Below, piece by piece: positions 27,084 to 35,659 of a stretch of DNA of 47,880 bases. The notes beneath the pieces were generated by a model. That model was not told the origin of the DNA. It searched no databases and saw nothing but the letters and a program-made list of their open reading frames with translations. The first letter of the stretch is position 1; every line of letters begins with the position of its first letter. The stretch is taken from NCBI GenBank assembly GCA_027339205.1, contig DAHWOV010000045.1:1-47880 (forward strand), given 5' to 3'. The position numbers and the translations under genes are program-made. Source of the stretch: JAJYVT01 sp027339205. Its GTDB lineage: Bacteria; Actinomycetota; Acidimicrobiia; Acidimicrobiales; RAAP-2.

Positions 27084-28217
27084 GTGGCCGGGTTCGAAAC
27101 CCTTGCGATCCATGCCGGCCAGCCGGCGGACCCCCTCACGGGCTCGGTCGTCGCGCCCATCCACCTCGCGACGACGTTCGCGCAGACCGCCGTCGGCGAG
27201 CACCGTGGCTTCGAGTACAGCCGCACGGGCAACCCGACTCGCGCGGCGCTCGAATCGTGCCTCGCGGCCCTCGAAGGCGCGACGTACGGCTCGGCGTTCG
27301 CGAGCGGGCTCGCAGCGGAGGACGCGGTGCTGCGCGGGCTCGAGCCGAAAGACCATGTCCTCGTCGGCGACAACGTCTACGGCGGGACCCATCGCCTGCT
27401 CGCGCAGGTGCACACGCAGCTGCTCTTCACGCCGGTCGCGCTGGACGACCCCGAGGCGCTGGAGGCGGCCTGGCGCCCCGAGACCCGACTCGTGTGGATC
27501 GAGACGCCCTCCAACCCCTATCTGCGGATCGCGGACGTCGCGGCAGTGGCTGCGCTCGCGCACGAGCGCGGCGCCTTGCTCGTCGTCGACAACACGTTCG
27601 CGACGCCCTACCTCCAGTCGCCGCTGGGGCTCGGCGCGGACGTCGTCGTCCACTCGACGACGAAGTACCTCGGCGGCCACAGCGACGTGGTCGGAGGGTT
27701 TGTCGCAACCAACGATCCGAAGCTCGCTGCCGACCTGGCGCGCCTGCAGAACTCGGTGGGTGCCGTCCCGAGCCCCTTCGACTGCTTCCTGGTGCTGCGC
27801 GGGGTGAAGACCCTCGCCGTGCGCATGGAACGGCACTGCGCCAACGCTGGGCGCATCGCGCAGATGCTCTCGGGGCACGACGCGGTCGAGCGGGTGTACT
27901 ACCCCGGTCTCGCCTCGCACCCCGGTCACGCGACCGCCGCGCGCCAGATGCGCGGATTCGGCGGGATGGTGTCGTTCACCCTGCGCGCCGGCGAGCCCGC
28001 GGCGCTGAAGGTCGCCGCGTCGACCGAGCTCTTCACGCTCGCGGAGTCACTCGGAGCGGTGGAGTCCCTCATCGAGCAACCCAGCCGCATGACGCACGCG
28101 TCCGTGGCGCAATCCTCGCTCGCCGTAGACCCGGCCCTGCTGCGGCTGTCCGTCGGGCTCGAAGACGTCGACGACCTCCTCTTGGACCTGGAGCGGGCTC
28201 TCTCGGGCGCAGATTGA
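27084..28217 (+). CDS. Cystathionine gamma-synthase / gamma-lyase
   Basis: 377 residues, Cys/Met metabolism PLP family. IHAGQPADPLTGSVVAPIHL at the start, YSRTGNPTR, VYGGTHRL, VDNTFATPYLQ and the PLP Lys194 in HSTTKYLGGHSD. It follows cbs by 5 bp, so the pair is one operon. Synthase (MetB) and lyase cannot be separated by these motifs. Beside cbs, and given the sulfur-carrier locus nearby, a lyase making cysteine from cystathionine is the better guess. Confidence 0.9.
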   Translation: MAGFETLAIHAGQPADPLTGSVVAPIHLATTFAQTAVGEHRGFEYSRTGNPTRAALESCLAALEGATYGSAFASGLAAEDAVLRGLEPKDHVLVGDNVYGGTHRLLAQVHTQLLFTPVALDDPEALEAAWRPETRLVWIETPSNPYLRIADVAAVAALAHERGALLVVDNTFATPYLQSPLGLGADVVVHSTTKYLGGHSDVVGGFVATNDPKLAADLARLQNSVGAVPSPFDCFLVLRGVKTLAVRMERHCANAGRIAQMLSGHDAVERVYYPGLASHPGHATAARQMRGFGGMVSFTLRAGEPAALKVAASTELFTLAESLGAVESLIEQPSRMTHASVAQSSLAVDPALLRLSVGLEDVDDLLLDLERALSGAD

Positions 28218-28241
28218 CCGGGAGGGAGCCGGGTCGGGAGG

Positions 28242-28270
28242 CGCCCGGGACGCGAGGCCGGTCCCGGGCG
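28242..28270. terminator. GC hairpin between convergent cbs operon and otsA
   Basis: Perfect 10-bp inverted repeat CGCCCGGGAC (28242-28251) / GTCCCGGGCG (28261-28270) with a 9-nt loop, 25 bp after the gamma-enzyme stop. No T-run follows on either strand; it may act for both converging units. Confidence 0.65.
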
Positions 28271-28330
28271 GGAGGAGCGTGGAAGGGCACCGGGTCGGCG
28301 CCAAGGGCTCGACTGCGGGGACTGAGCCGG

Positions 28331-29734
28331 TCAGGAGCTCTGCACGCGGGCGGTGACGTCGAGCTGCTTTGCGAACCAGTCAGCGGCGGTCTGGCCCAGG
28401 ACGATCCCCCGGAGCCGCCTGGCGCGCGCCGCGCGCTCGCCCGTGCTCATGGCGAGCGCGACGTCAAGGGCTGCTGCCGTCTCGGACACGTCGAACGGGT
28501 TGACCCCGAGCGCGGCCGGCTGCAGCTCCTCCCACGCGCCGGCCTCCCGGGAGAGGACGAGCACACCGTCGGTGCGGTTGACGAGCGGGCCCTCCTTCGC
28601 CACCAGGTTCATGCCGTCGCGCACGGGGTTCACGAGGAGGACGTCATAGGCGCTCAGCGCGGCCATCGAGCGGGCACGGTCGTCGGCGACGCTGAGCACG
28701 ATCGGGACCCAGTCGCCGGACCCCCAGCGCTCGTTGAGCCGCTCGGCCGTGTGCTCCACCTCCGAGCGGTAGGCGAGATAGTCGGCGAGCCCTTCGCGTG
28801 AGGGGTACGCGAGCGTCAGCATCGTGACGCGGCCGCGCCAGTGCGGCCGGGTCTCGAGCAGCTCGTCGAACGCCCACAACCCGCGCAAGATGTTCTTCGA
28901 CAGCTCGACGCGGTCGACGCGCACGACGAGGCGCCGCCCTCCCGTGAGCTCCCCGAGCCGCTGGCGGGCGACGGCGACCGGCTCCGAGCCGGCCTCCACC
29001 TCGAGGGCCCCTGGGTGCGGGCCGATCGGGGCGACGTAGGTCGCCGGCGGACCGGGAACCCCTGCAGCTGCGAGCAGACTCGGGTCCGCGAAGGCGCCAC
29101 GGAAGCTGGCCTCCCACCTCGAGGTGTGAAAGCCACACGCGCCGAAGCCCGCCATCGCGCGGAGGAGCTCGCCGGCGGCCGCCGACGGGAGGACGCGCAG
29201 GATCCCCGGGTCGGCGAACGGCGTGTGCGAGAAGTGCGAGGAGCGCAGGTCAGGCCGCATCGTGGCGAGCGCTTCCCCCACCAAGGAGAGGTGGTAGTCC
29301 TGAACGAGCACGCGCGCACCGTGCGGGGCGTGCTCGGCGACCGCCTCGGCGAAGAGCCGGTTCACCGCCCGGTAGGACTCCCACGCCACCTGCCAACGAC
29401 GGTCGAAGCGCGGCCGGCGTGGGAGATCCCACAGGTGGTGGTGGCAGAACCACAGGGTCGCGTTGGAGACGACGTTGTAGGCCATGTCGTAGCTGGCGGC
29501 GTCGGGCTCCACCGTCACGATCCGAAGGCCCTCTTCTTTCATCAGCCCGAGCGCCGCGGCCCGGCGGTCGGGCTCGCCCATCACCGCCGCGATCCAGGTC
29601 GCCCCGGTCCCCTTGAGGAGCGGGTGGAGGGTCGCGGCCAGCCCGCCTCCGGTCCCGGCGGGCACCGGCACTGTGCCCTCGCCCGCCCGGAAGGACAGCG
29701 GCCCCCGGTTCGAGACGACGACGACGTCCTGCAC
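28331..29734 (-). CDS. otsA: Trehalose-6-phosphate synthase (GT20)
   Basis: 467 residues. Transfers glucose from a nucleotide sugar to glucose-6-phosphate. VVVSNRGPLSF and GTGGGLAATL at the start, WFCHHHLWDLPRR, VQDYHLSL, HFSHTPFADP, VRVDRVELSKNILRGL with the phosphate-binding Arg and Lys, and VNPVRDGMNLVAKEG. GTG start at 29734 with TAGCGT 8 bp upstream. gpgS is upstream on the same strand but in its own unit. With otsB this gives the full OtsAB route. Confidence 0.93.
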   Translation of the reverse strand: MQDVVVVSNRGPLSFRAGEGTVPVPAGTGGGLAATLHPLLKGTGATWIAAVMGEPDRRAAALGLMKEEGLRIVTVEPDAASYDMAYNVVSNATLWFCHHHLWDLPRRPRFDRRWQVAWESYRAVNRLFAEAVAEHAPHGARVLVQDYHLSLVGEALATMRPDLRSSHFSHTPFADPGILRVLPSAAAGELLRAMAGFGACGFHTSRWEASFRGAFADPSLLAAAGVPGPPATYVAPIGPHPGALEVEAGSEPVAVARQRLGELTGGRRLVVRVDRVELSKNILRGLWAFDELLETRPHWRGRVTMLTLAYPSREGLADYLAYRSEVEHTAERLNERWGSGDWVPIVLSVADDRARSMAALSAYDVLLVNPVRDGMNLVAKEGPLVNRTDGVLVLSREAGAWEELQPAALGVNPFDVSETAAALDVALAMSTGERAARARRLRGIVLGQTAADWFAKQLDVTARVQSS

Positions 29735-29742
29735 GGGAGACG

Positions 29743-29748
29743 ACGCTA
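29743..29748 (-). promoter_or_regulatory. -10 box (TAGCGT) of otsA
   Basis: TAGCGT on the minus strand ends 8 bp before the GTG at 29734, within the 27-bp gap after gpgS. Leaderless arrangement. Confidence 0.4.
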
Positions 29749-29761
29749 CCGGCCGGTGCCG

Positions 29762-30592
29762 CTAGCCCCGCCGAGCTCCAGAGCGGACTGCGCCGGGACG
29801 TGCCCGCTCGATGGCGGCGAGGAGCACCTCCTTCGCCTGGGGGCGCAGCTCATGGAGCGATCGGTTGCGGTGGACGCGCGTGCCGAGATCGACCTGCGCG
29901 ACCGCGCTCGCACCGAAGCGGACCACCGCGTCGACGAGGAGGCCGATCTCGACCCCGTACCCGGGGGCGAAGCCGAGCTTCTCGAGCGCCCATCGCGGCG
30001 CTGCGGTCTCGCCGGCGAGCGGCTGACGGACCAGCTGCAACTCGGGGTGCTCGGGGAAGAGGACCTCGAGAACCGGCCTGGCCACGAGCTCGGTCACCCG
30101 CCCCCCGCCCGTCGGAGCGTCGCCGATGGGACGTTCGTAGTAGCCCTTGACGAGCGCGACGTCGCCTGGTCCGACGAGCAGCGGACCGAGGAGGCTCGTG
30201 ACGAATGCACCCTCCATGTTCTCGACGTCCGCGTCGAGGAAGACGAGCACCTCACTCTCAGCGGCATCGAGGGCGGCCCGCATGGCGCCTCCCTTGCCCG
30301 CTCGCCGGGCGAGGCGGACCACGCGGGCGCCGCCGAGGGCTGCCACGTCCCAAGTGGCGTCGGTCGAGCCGTCGTCGACCACCAGCACCTCGTCGACGAG
30401 GCCGGAGCCGCCCGCCGCAGCAACGTGGGACGTCCGCACCGCTGCGAGCACGAGGCCGAGGGTTGCAGCCTCGTTGTGCGCCGGGATGCAGACCGACACG
30501 GTCCGTCCGCCCTTCGCTGCCATGACAGCGTCGAGGTCGAAGGCATCACGGGCGAAGGTGCGCACAGCGGCCACGTCGAGATCATCGTCCAC
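29762..30592 (-). CDS. gpgS: Glucosyl-3-phosphoglycerate synthase
   Basis: About 276 residues, GT81/GT2-like fold. Makes glucosyl-3-phosphoglycerate from a nucleotide glucose and 3-phosphoglycerate, the start of glucosylglycerate and, in mycobacteria, methylglucose polysaccharide. VSVCIPAHNEAATLGLVL, VLVVDDGSTDATW, the metal-binding FLDADVENMEG, GGGRVTELVARPVLE, FAPGYGVEIGLL and RVHRNRSLHELR match mycobacterial GpgS. The start is uncertain: the open frame runs far upstream through a tandem repeat, and I chose GTG 30592 from the usual ~30-residue N-terminus. Confidence 0.88.
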   Translation of the reverse strand: MDDDLDVAAVRTFARDAFDLDAVMAAKGGRTVSVCIPAHNEAATLGLVLAAVRTSHVAAAGGSGLVDEVLVVDDGSTDATWDVAALGGARVVRLARRAGKGGAMRAALDAAESEVLVFLDADVENMEGAFVTSLLGPLLVGPGDVALVKGYYERPIGDAPTGGGRVTELVARPVLEVLFPEHPELQLVRQPLAGETAAPRWALEKLGFAPGYGVEIGLLVDAVVRFGASAVAQVDLGTRVHRNRSLHELRPQAKEVLLAAIERARPGAVRSGARRG

Positions 30593-30635
30593 GGCGACGG
30601 ACTCCGCGCCAATTGCCTGGCAGGGGCCTCCCGCG

Positions 30636-30776
30636 CCCGTCCCCGTGTGCCCGTCCCCGTGTGCCCGTCCCCGTGTGCCCGTCCCCGTGCCCGTCCCCGT
30701 GCCCGTCCCCGTGTGCCCGTCCCCGTGTGCCCGTCCCCGTGCCCGTCTCCGTGTGCCCGTCCCCGTGCCCGTCTCC
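30636..30776. repeat. 12/14-bp tandem array upstream of gpgS
   Basis: About ten copies of GTCCCCGTGTGCCC mixed with a 12-bp form lacking TG (GTCCCCGTGCCC), with a few T-for-C changes. It separates gpgS from the SAM riboswitch. Open frames across it (His-Gly-Asp-Gly or Arg-Gly-Arg-Ala repeats) are by-products of the array. Confidence 0.9.
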
Positions 30777-30821
30777 CGGCAACTTGCGCGCCCGCCTCGA
30801 GACGGGCGATCATGGCCTCGA

Positions 30822-30916
30822 TCATCTAGAGCGGCTGAGGGACGGGCCCTGTGACGCCGCGGCAACCAGTGCGCAGTGCGACCGCACAGCACCAGGTGCC
30901 AATGCCCGACCGATGA
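30822..30916 (+). promoter_or_regulatory. SAM riboswitch (S-box, SAM-I/SAM-IV clan)
   Basis: The core of the SAM-I clan reads in order: AGAGCGGCTGAGGGACGGGC with CCTGTGA, then GCGGCAACC, a 3' helix region with a GTGCG/CGCAC-type stem, and AGGTGCCAAT. Closing helix P1 can form between TCATC (30822-30826) and GATGA (30912-30916). The 3' strand of P1 runs directly into the ribosome site GAGGAGG of the next gene, so SAM binding would hide the site and block translation. It lies 9 bp before the start codon of the ThrC-family gene. SAM-I and SAM-IV cannot be told apart by eye. Confidence 0.85.
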
Positions 30917-30925
30917 GGAGGCGTG

Positions 30926-32197
30926 ATGAGCCATGTGAGCGCACTCTCGTGCCGGGAGTGCGGCAGGACGTTCCCCCTCGAAGCCTTGCACGTGTGCGAT
31001 TTCTGCTTCGGGCCACTCGAAGCTACCTACGACTACGAGGCGATCGCCGCCGCGTTGAGCCGGGAGACGATCGCCTCGGGTCCTCCGACCATTTGGCGCT
31101 ACCGAGCGCTCCTTCCCTGCGACGACGTGGCAGCCGTCGAGCTCGGCGCAGGATGGACCCCGCTCGTCCGCGCCGAGCGGCTCGCAGCCGAGCTCGGCCT
31201 CGGTGAGCTGTGGTTGAAGGACGACACCGTCAATCCAACCGGCTCGTTCAAGGACCGCGTCGTCTCGGTCGCGCTCACCAAGGCACGCGAGCTCGGCTTC
31301 AAAGTCGCCGCCTGCGCGTCGACCGGCAATCTGGCCGCCTCCGTCGCGGCGCACGCCGCGAGGGCCTCCATGGCATCGGTGGTGCTCGTGCCGAAGGACC
31401 TTGAGCGGGCGAAGGTCGCGATGGCCGCCGTCTACGGCGGCACGGTCGTGGCGGTCGACGGCAACTACGACGACGTGAACCGACTCTGCGCAGAGCTTGC
31501 GGCCGAGCACGCGTCGTGGGCCATCGCGAACGTCAACCTGCGTGCCTACTACGCCGAGGGGTCGAAGACGCTCGCCTTCGAGATCGCCGAGCAGCTCGGC
31601 TGGCGCGCACCCGACCACGTGGTCGTCCCGGTGGCCTCCGGCAGTCAGCTGACCAAGGTGGCGAAGGGGTTCGCCGAACTGAGCAAAGTGGGACTGCTGC
31701 CCGGCGGCGCGGGTGAAGCGGTGCGGGTCTCGGGAGCCCAGGCCGCCGGCTGCTCCCCGGTCGCCACGGCCTTCGCCGAGGGGGCCGACGACGTCGTGCC
31801 GGTGCGCCCCTCCACCATCGCCCGGTCGCTCGCCATCGGCAACCCGGCCGACGGCTACTACGCCCTCGCGGCGGTGCGGCGGTCGGGGGGGGCGGTCGGG
31901 TCGGTGAGCGACGCCGAGATCCTCGACGCCATCGGCCTGCTCGCCCGCACCGAGGGAATCTTCGCGGAGACCGCCGGCGGCGTCACGATCGCGACGCTCG
32001 CGCAGCTTGCGGCGTCCGGGGTGGTTCGTAGCGACGAGCGGGTCGTGGCGATCGTGTCCGGGCACGGCCTCAAGACGGTGGAGGCGCTCGGTGAGGGTGC
32101 CGGCCCCGGAGTGACGGTGGCGCCGTCGCTCGAGGCGTTCGAGGCGGCCGTCGGCGACGACGGGATCGTGTCGGAGGCAGCATCGTGCCCGTGGTGA
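30926..32197 (+). CDS. thrC: Threonine synthase family enzyme, possible O-phosphohomoserine sulfhydrylase (MetM-like)
   Basis: 423 residues, PLP fold type II. An N-terminal zinc ribbon (Cys9, Cys12, Cys24, Cys27) precedes the ThrC core: DDTVNPTGSFKDRVVS with PLP Lys109, ACASTGNLAASVAAHAA, and AIVSGHGLKTVEAL. By family it converts O-phosphohomoserine to threonine. The SAM riboswitch in front and the overlapping CysO-like sulfur-carrier gene behind argue instead for making homocysteine from O-phosphohomoserine and a carrier thiocarboxylate. From memory, such a pair (MetM/MetO) has been described in Streptomyces. ATG 30926 has GAGGAG 5 bp upstream; a GTG at 30923 is in frame. Confidence 0.88.
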   Translation: MSHVSALSCRECGRTFPLEALHVCDFCFGPLEATYDYEAIAAALSRETIASGPPTIWRYRALLPCDDVAAVELGAGWTPLVRAERLAAELGLGELWLKDDTVNPTGSFKDRVVSVALTKARELGFKVAACASTGNLAASVAAHAARASMASVVLVPKDLERAKVAMAAVYGGTVVAVDGNYDDVNRLCAELAAEHASWAIANVNLRAYYAEGSKTLAFEIAEQLGWRAPDHVVVPVASGSQLTKVAKGFAELSKVGLLPGGAGEAVRVSGAQAAGCSPVATAFAEGADDVVPVRPSTIARSLAIGNPADGYYALAAVRRSGGAVGSVSDAEILDAIGLLARTEGIFAETAGGVTIATLAQLAASGVVRSDERVVAIVSGHGLKTVEALGEGAGPGVTVAPSLEAFEAAVGDDGIVSEAASCPW

Positions 32198-32472
32198 GCG
32201 TCCGGGTGCCGACCCAGCTGAGATCGCTCACGGACGGGAAGGGCGAGATCGATGTTGAGGTCCAGGGCGCCACGGCCGGCGAGGCGCTGCGGGCGCTGGA
32301 CGCGCGCTACCCGGGGCTCGGAGAGCGCCTCTTCGACGAGAAGGGGGCGCTCCGGCGGTTCGTGAACGTCTTCGTCGCCGACGAGGACGTCCGGTTCGCT
32401 CTGGGCCTCGAGACCCCGGTGCCCGAGGGGGCGACCGTCTCCATCATTCCCGCCGTCGCGGGTGGGGCGTAG
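32185..32472 (+). CDS. cysO: CysO/MoaD/ThiS-like sulfur-carrier protein (possible MetO)
   Basis: 95-residue beta-grasp protein. RFVNVFVADEDVRFALGLET and VSIIPAVAGGA follow mycobacterial CysO closely. Such carriers are adenylated and thiocarboxylated on a terminal Gly-Gly. Here one Ala follows GG, so removal of the last residue by a peptidase would be needed first, as reported for HcyS in Wolinella. It overlaps the ThrC-family gene by 13 bp and is co-transcribed under the SAM riboswitch. No MoeZ-type activating enzyme or JAMM peptidase is in the window. Confidence 0.88.
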   Translation: MPVVSVRVPTQLRSLTDGKGEIDVEVQGATAGEALRALDARYPGLGERLFDEKGALRRFVNVFVADEDVRFALGLETPVPEGATVSIIPAVAGGA

Positions 32473-32485
32473 ACGTCGGGGCGTC

Positions 32486-32554
32486 GTCGCGCAGGGGTCG
32501 AGGGCACCGTCGGGCGGGGGTCGGGGGCACTGTCGGGCGGGGGTCGGGGGCACG
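32486..32554. repeat. 23-bp tandem array between cysO and groEL
   Basis: Three copies at 32486-32508, 32509-32531 and 32532-32554. Copies 2 and 3 are nearly identical (GTCGGGCGGGGGTCGGGGGC core); copy 1 has diverged. Very G-rich on the plus strand, ending just upstream of the CIRCE element. Confidence 0.85.
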
Positions 32555-32587
32555 AGGTTGACGACTGCCGCCAGGCGTGGTTTGCTG

Positions 32588-32614
32588 TTGGCACTCGACG
32601 TACGAGAGTGCTAA
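32588..32614 (+). promoter_or_regulatory. CIRCE element (HrcA operator)
   Basis: TTGGCACTC, nine bases, GAGTGCTAA: one mismatch (G for A) to the consensus inverted repeat TTAGCACTC-N9-GAGTGCTAA. It ends 9 bp before a TACGAT box, so bound HrcA would cover the -35 region and repress groEL until heat stress. Confidence 0.93.
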
Positions 32615-32623
32615 TCGCGCTGC

Positions 32624-32629
32624 TACGAT
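32624..32629 (+). promoter_or_regulatory. -10 box (TACGAT) of groEL
   Basis: TACGAT 45 bp before the groEL ATG and 9 bp after CIRCE. The leader contains GGAGGA at 32661-32666. Confidence 0.5.
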
Positions 32630-32674
32630 GTCTTGCAGGAACGAACCGGACTACATCCACGGAGGACAGACCAC

Positions 32675-34294
<1,620 letters not shown>

Positions 34295-34340
34295 TCCTTC
34301 ATCCTCTCCGTCCACCTCGACCACCCGGTCCAGGACGTAA

Positions 34341-34376
34341 CGTCGCGAGGGCACCATCTGGGGTGCCCTCGCGACG
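34341..34376 (+). terminator. groEL terminator hairpin
   Basis: Perfect 15-bp inverted repeat CGTCGCGAGGGCACC (34341-34355) / GGTGCCCTCGCGACG (34362-34376) with a 6-nt loop, 46 bp after the groEL stop. No T-run. The right arm shares CCCTCGCGACGCGTC with the tandem array that starts at once behind it. Confidence 0.75.
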
Positions 34377-34377
34377 C

Positions 34378-34530
34378 GTCCGCCTCTCGAGGTTCCCTCG
34401 CGACGCGTCCGCCTCTCGAGGTTCCCTCGCGGCGCGCGTCCGCCTCTCGAGGTTCCCTCGCGGCGCGCGTCCGCCTCTCGAGGTTCCCTCGCGGCGCGCG
34501 TCCGCCTCTCGAGGTTCCCTCGCGGCGTCC
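34378..34530. repeat. 29-31 bp tandem array downstream of groEL
   Basis: Units start at 34378, 34407, 34438, 34469 and 34500 (lengths 29, 31, 31, 31, then partial). Each contains GTCCGCCTCTCGAGGTTCCC followed by TCGCGGCGCGC or TCGCGACGC. The units abut with no spacers, so it is not CRISPR. Confidence 0.92.
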
Positions 34531-34719
34531 GCCCCGCCGGTCGTCCCGACGACGAGGTTTTGGGCCTGGGGCGAGGTCGGCGACTTGGCGCAAGGGCCCG
34601 GTCCCGATGCGCCCGCGCCGCTGTCGGCCCTACAGGGGAGGCGCCGGCGAGGTGAGTGTCAGGCGCCAGCGAGGCTCGGGGTGGGGAAGCTCCGGGGACC
34701 CGCCCGCTCCGGAAGTTCC
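34531..34719. other. Spacer between groEL repeat array and hemQ promoter
   Basis: About 190 bp without a supported gene, RNA or clear palindrome on either strand. Confidence 0.5.
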
Positions 34720-34725
34720 TACACT
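34720..34725 (+). promoter_or_regulatory. -10 box (TACACT) upstream of the 34-codon ORF and hemQ
   Basis: TACACT ends 7 bp before an ATG at 34733. Leaderless spacing for the small ORF, while hemQ itself starts 100 bp further on. Confidence 0.45.
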
Positions 34726-34732
34726 GGCCCGG

Positions 34733-34837
34733 ATGTCCACCGACGTGCGAAACCGCCCACCGAAGCACAACGATGACCCGATGGTCGCCCCTGATGACCG
34801 AAGCGAGGGCGTGACGACCAAGGCGTGGGCGCGATGA
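34733..34837 (+). CDS. 34-residue upstream ORF coupled to hemQ
   Basis: ATG at 34733, 7 bp after a TACACT box, opens a 34-codon frame (MSTDVRNRPPKHNDD at the start, TTKAWAR at the end) whose stop forms ATGA with the hemQ start. The peptide is charged, without Cys, membrane segment or recognised domain. It may be a small protein or simply a leader that delivers ribosomes to hemQ, which has no good ribosome site of its own. Supported by promoter spacing and stop overlap only. Confidence 0.5.
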   Translation: MSTDVRNRPPKHNDDPMVAPDDRSEGVTTKAWAR

Positions 34838-35535
34838 CCGCGGCGGAGCAAGCGGCCGAGCCCTCGCTCGCGCCGACCACCGGCCTCGGCGTCGTGCACC
34901 TCTTCTGCCGGGCCCGCAGCACATTCGACCCTGCGGCGATCCTCGACGCCGAAGAGGCGGCCCGCAAGGCAGGCGACCAGGTCGTCGCCGCGTCGATCCT
35001 CGGCCACAAGGCGGACATGGCCTTGATGGTCCTCGGACCGGACTTGTGGCGGCTCCGGGGCTTCCAGTCCGCGGTCACCGCCGCTGGCCTCGAAGTGGTG
35101 TCGTCATACGTCTCGCTCACCGAGGTCTCCGAGTACGCCGCGGGGCTGCCCGACGCGTTGAAGCAGATACGGCTCTACCCCCAGCTGCCTCCTGCGGGAA
35201 AGCCCGCGTTCTGCTTCTATCCGATGTCGAAGCGCCGTGGCGACGTTCACAACTGGTATTCCCTCGACTACGACGAACGCCTCGCGCTCATGGTCGCGCA
35301 CGGACGGATCGGCCGCACTTTCCACGGGCGAGTCCTTCAGCTGATCACCGGGTCGACCGGGCTCGACGACTTCGAGTGGGGGGTCACCCTCTTCGCGGTG
35401 CATCCCGATGACCTGAAGGAGTGCGTGTACCAGATGCGCTTCGATGAGGCGTCAGCGCTCTACGCGGAGTTCGGACCTTTCTACACCGGGATGGTGGCGG
35501 ACCTCGAGACCGTGATCGGATGGTCGTTGCGGTGA
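34834..35535 (+). CDS. hemQ: Coproheme decarboxylase (chlorite dismutase family)
   Basis: 233 residues. HemQ/ChdC converts Fe-coproporphyrin III to heme b in actinobacteria and Firmicutes. FYPMSKRRGDVHNWYSLD contains the reactive-Tyr region (Tyr129); LMVAHGRIGRTFHG holds the proximal His156; ITGSTGLDDFEWGVTLF, VYQMRFDEASALYAEFGPFY complete the match. No chlorite-dismutase-specific feature is seen. ATG 34834 overlaps the upstream 34-codon ORF; a GTG at 34825 is in frame. Confidence 0.94.
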   Translation: MTAAEQAAEPSLAPTTGLGVVHLFCRARSTFDPAAILDAEEAARKAGDQVVAASILGHKADMALMVLGPDLWRLRGFQSAVTAAGLEVVSSYVSLTEVSEYAAGLPDALKQIRLYPQLPPAGKPAFCFYPMSKRRGDVHNWYSLDYDERLALMVAHGRIGRTFHGRVLQLITGSTGLDDFEWGVTLFAVHPDDLKECVYQMRFDEASALYAEFGPFYTGMVADLETVIGWSLR

Positions 35536-35623
35536 CCGGTCCGCGCCCTTCACAAGGCTGCTGACGTGATGGAGCTTGTTGCCCGTCCGGTGAGCGTGCA
35601 GCGACCCCGTCGTGGCCGCACGG

Positions 35624-35659
35624 GGTCGGAGCGATGGTCGGAGCGATGGTCGGAGCGAT
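35624..35659. repeat. Triplicated 12-bp unit making three start sites of larE
   Basis: GGTCGGAGCGAT repeated at 35624, 35636 and 35648. Each copy supplies GGAG two bases before an ATG (35634, 35646, 35658), all in the larE frame. Confidence 0.9.

Noticed and set aside
30582..30825. Open frames encoding His-Gly-Asp-Gly or Thr-Gly repeats
   Set aside because: All frames stay open across a GC-rich tandem array; the reading depends only on the repeat, and there is no start or ribosome site.
34378..34530. Possible CRISPR array
   Set aside because: Units of 29-31 bp abut directly with no unique spacers, and no cas genes are present.
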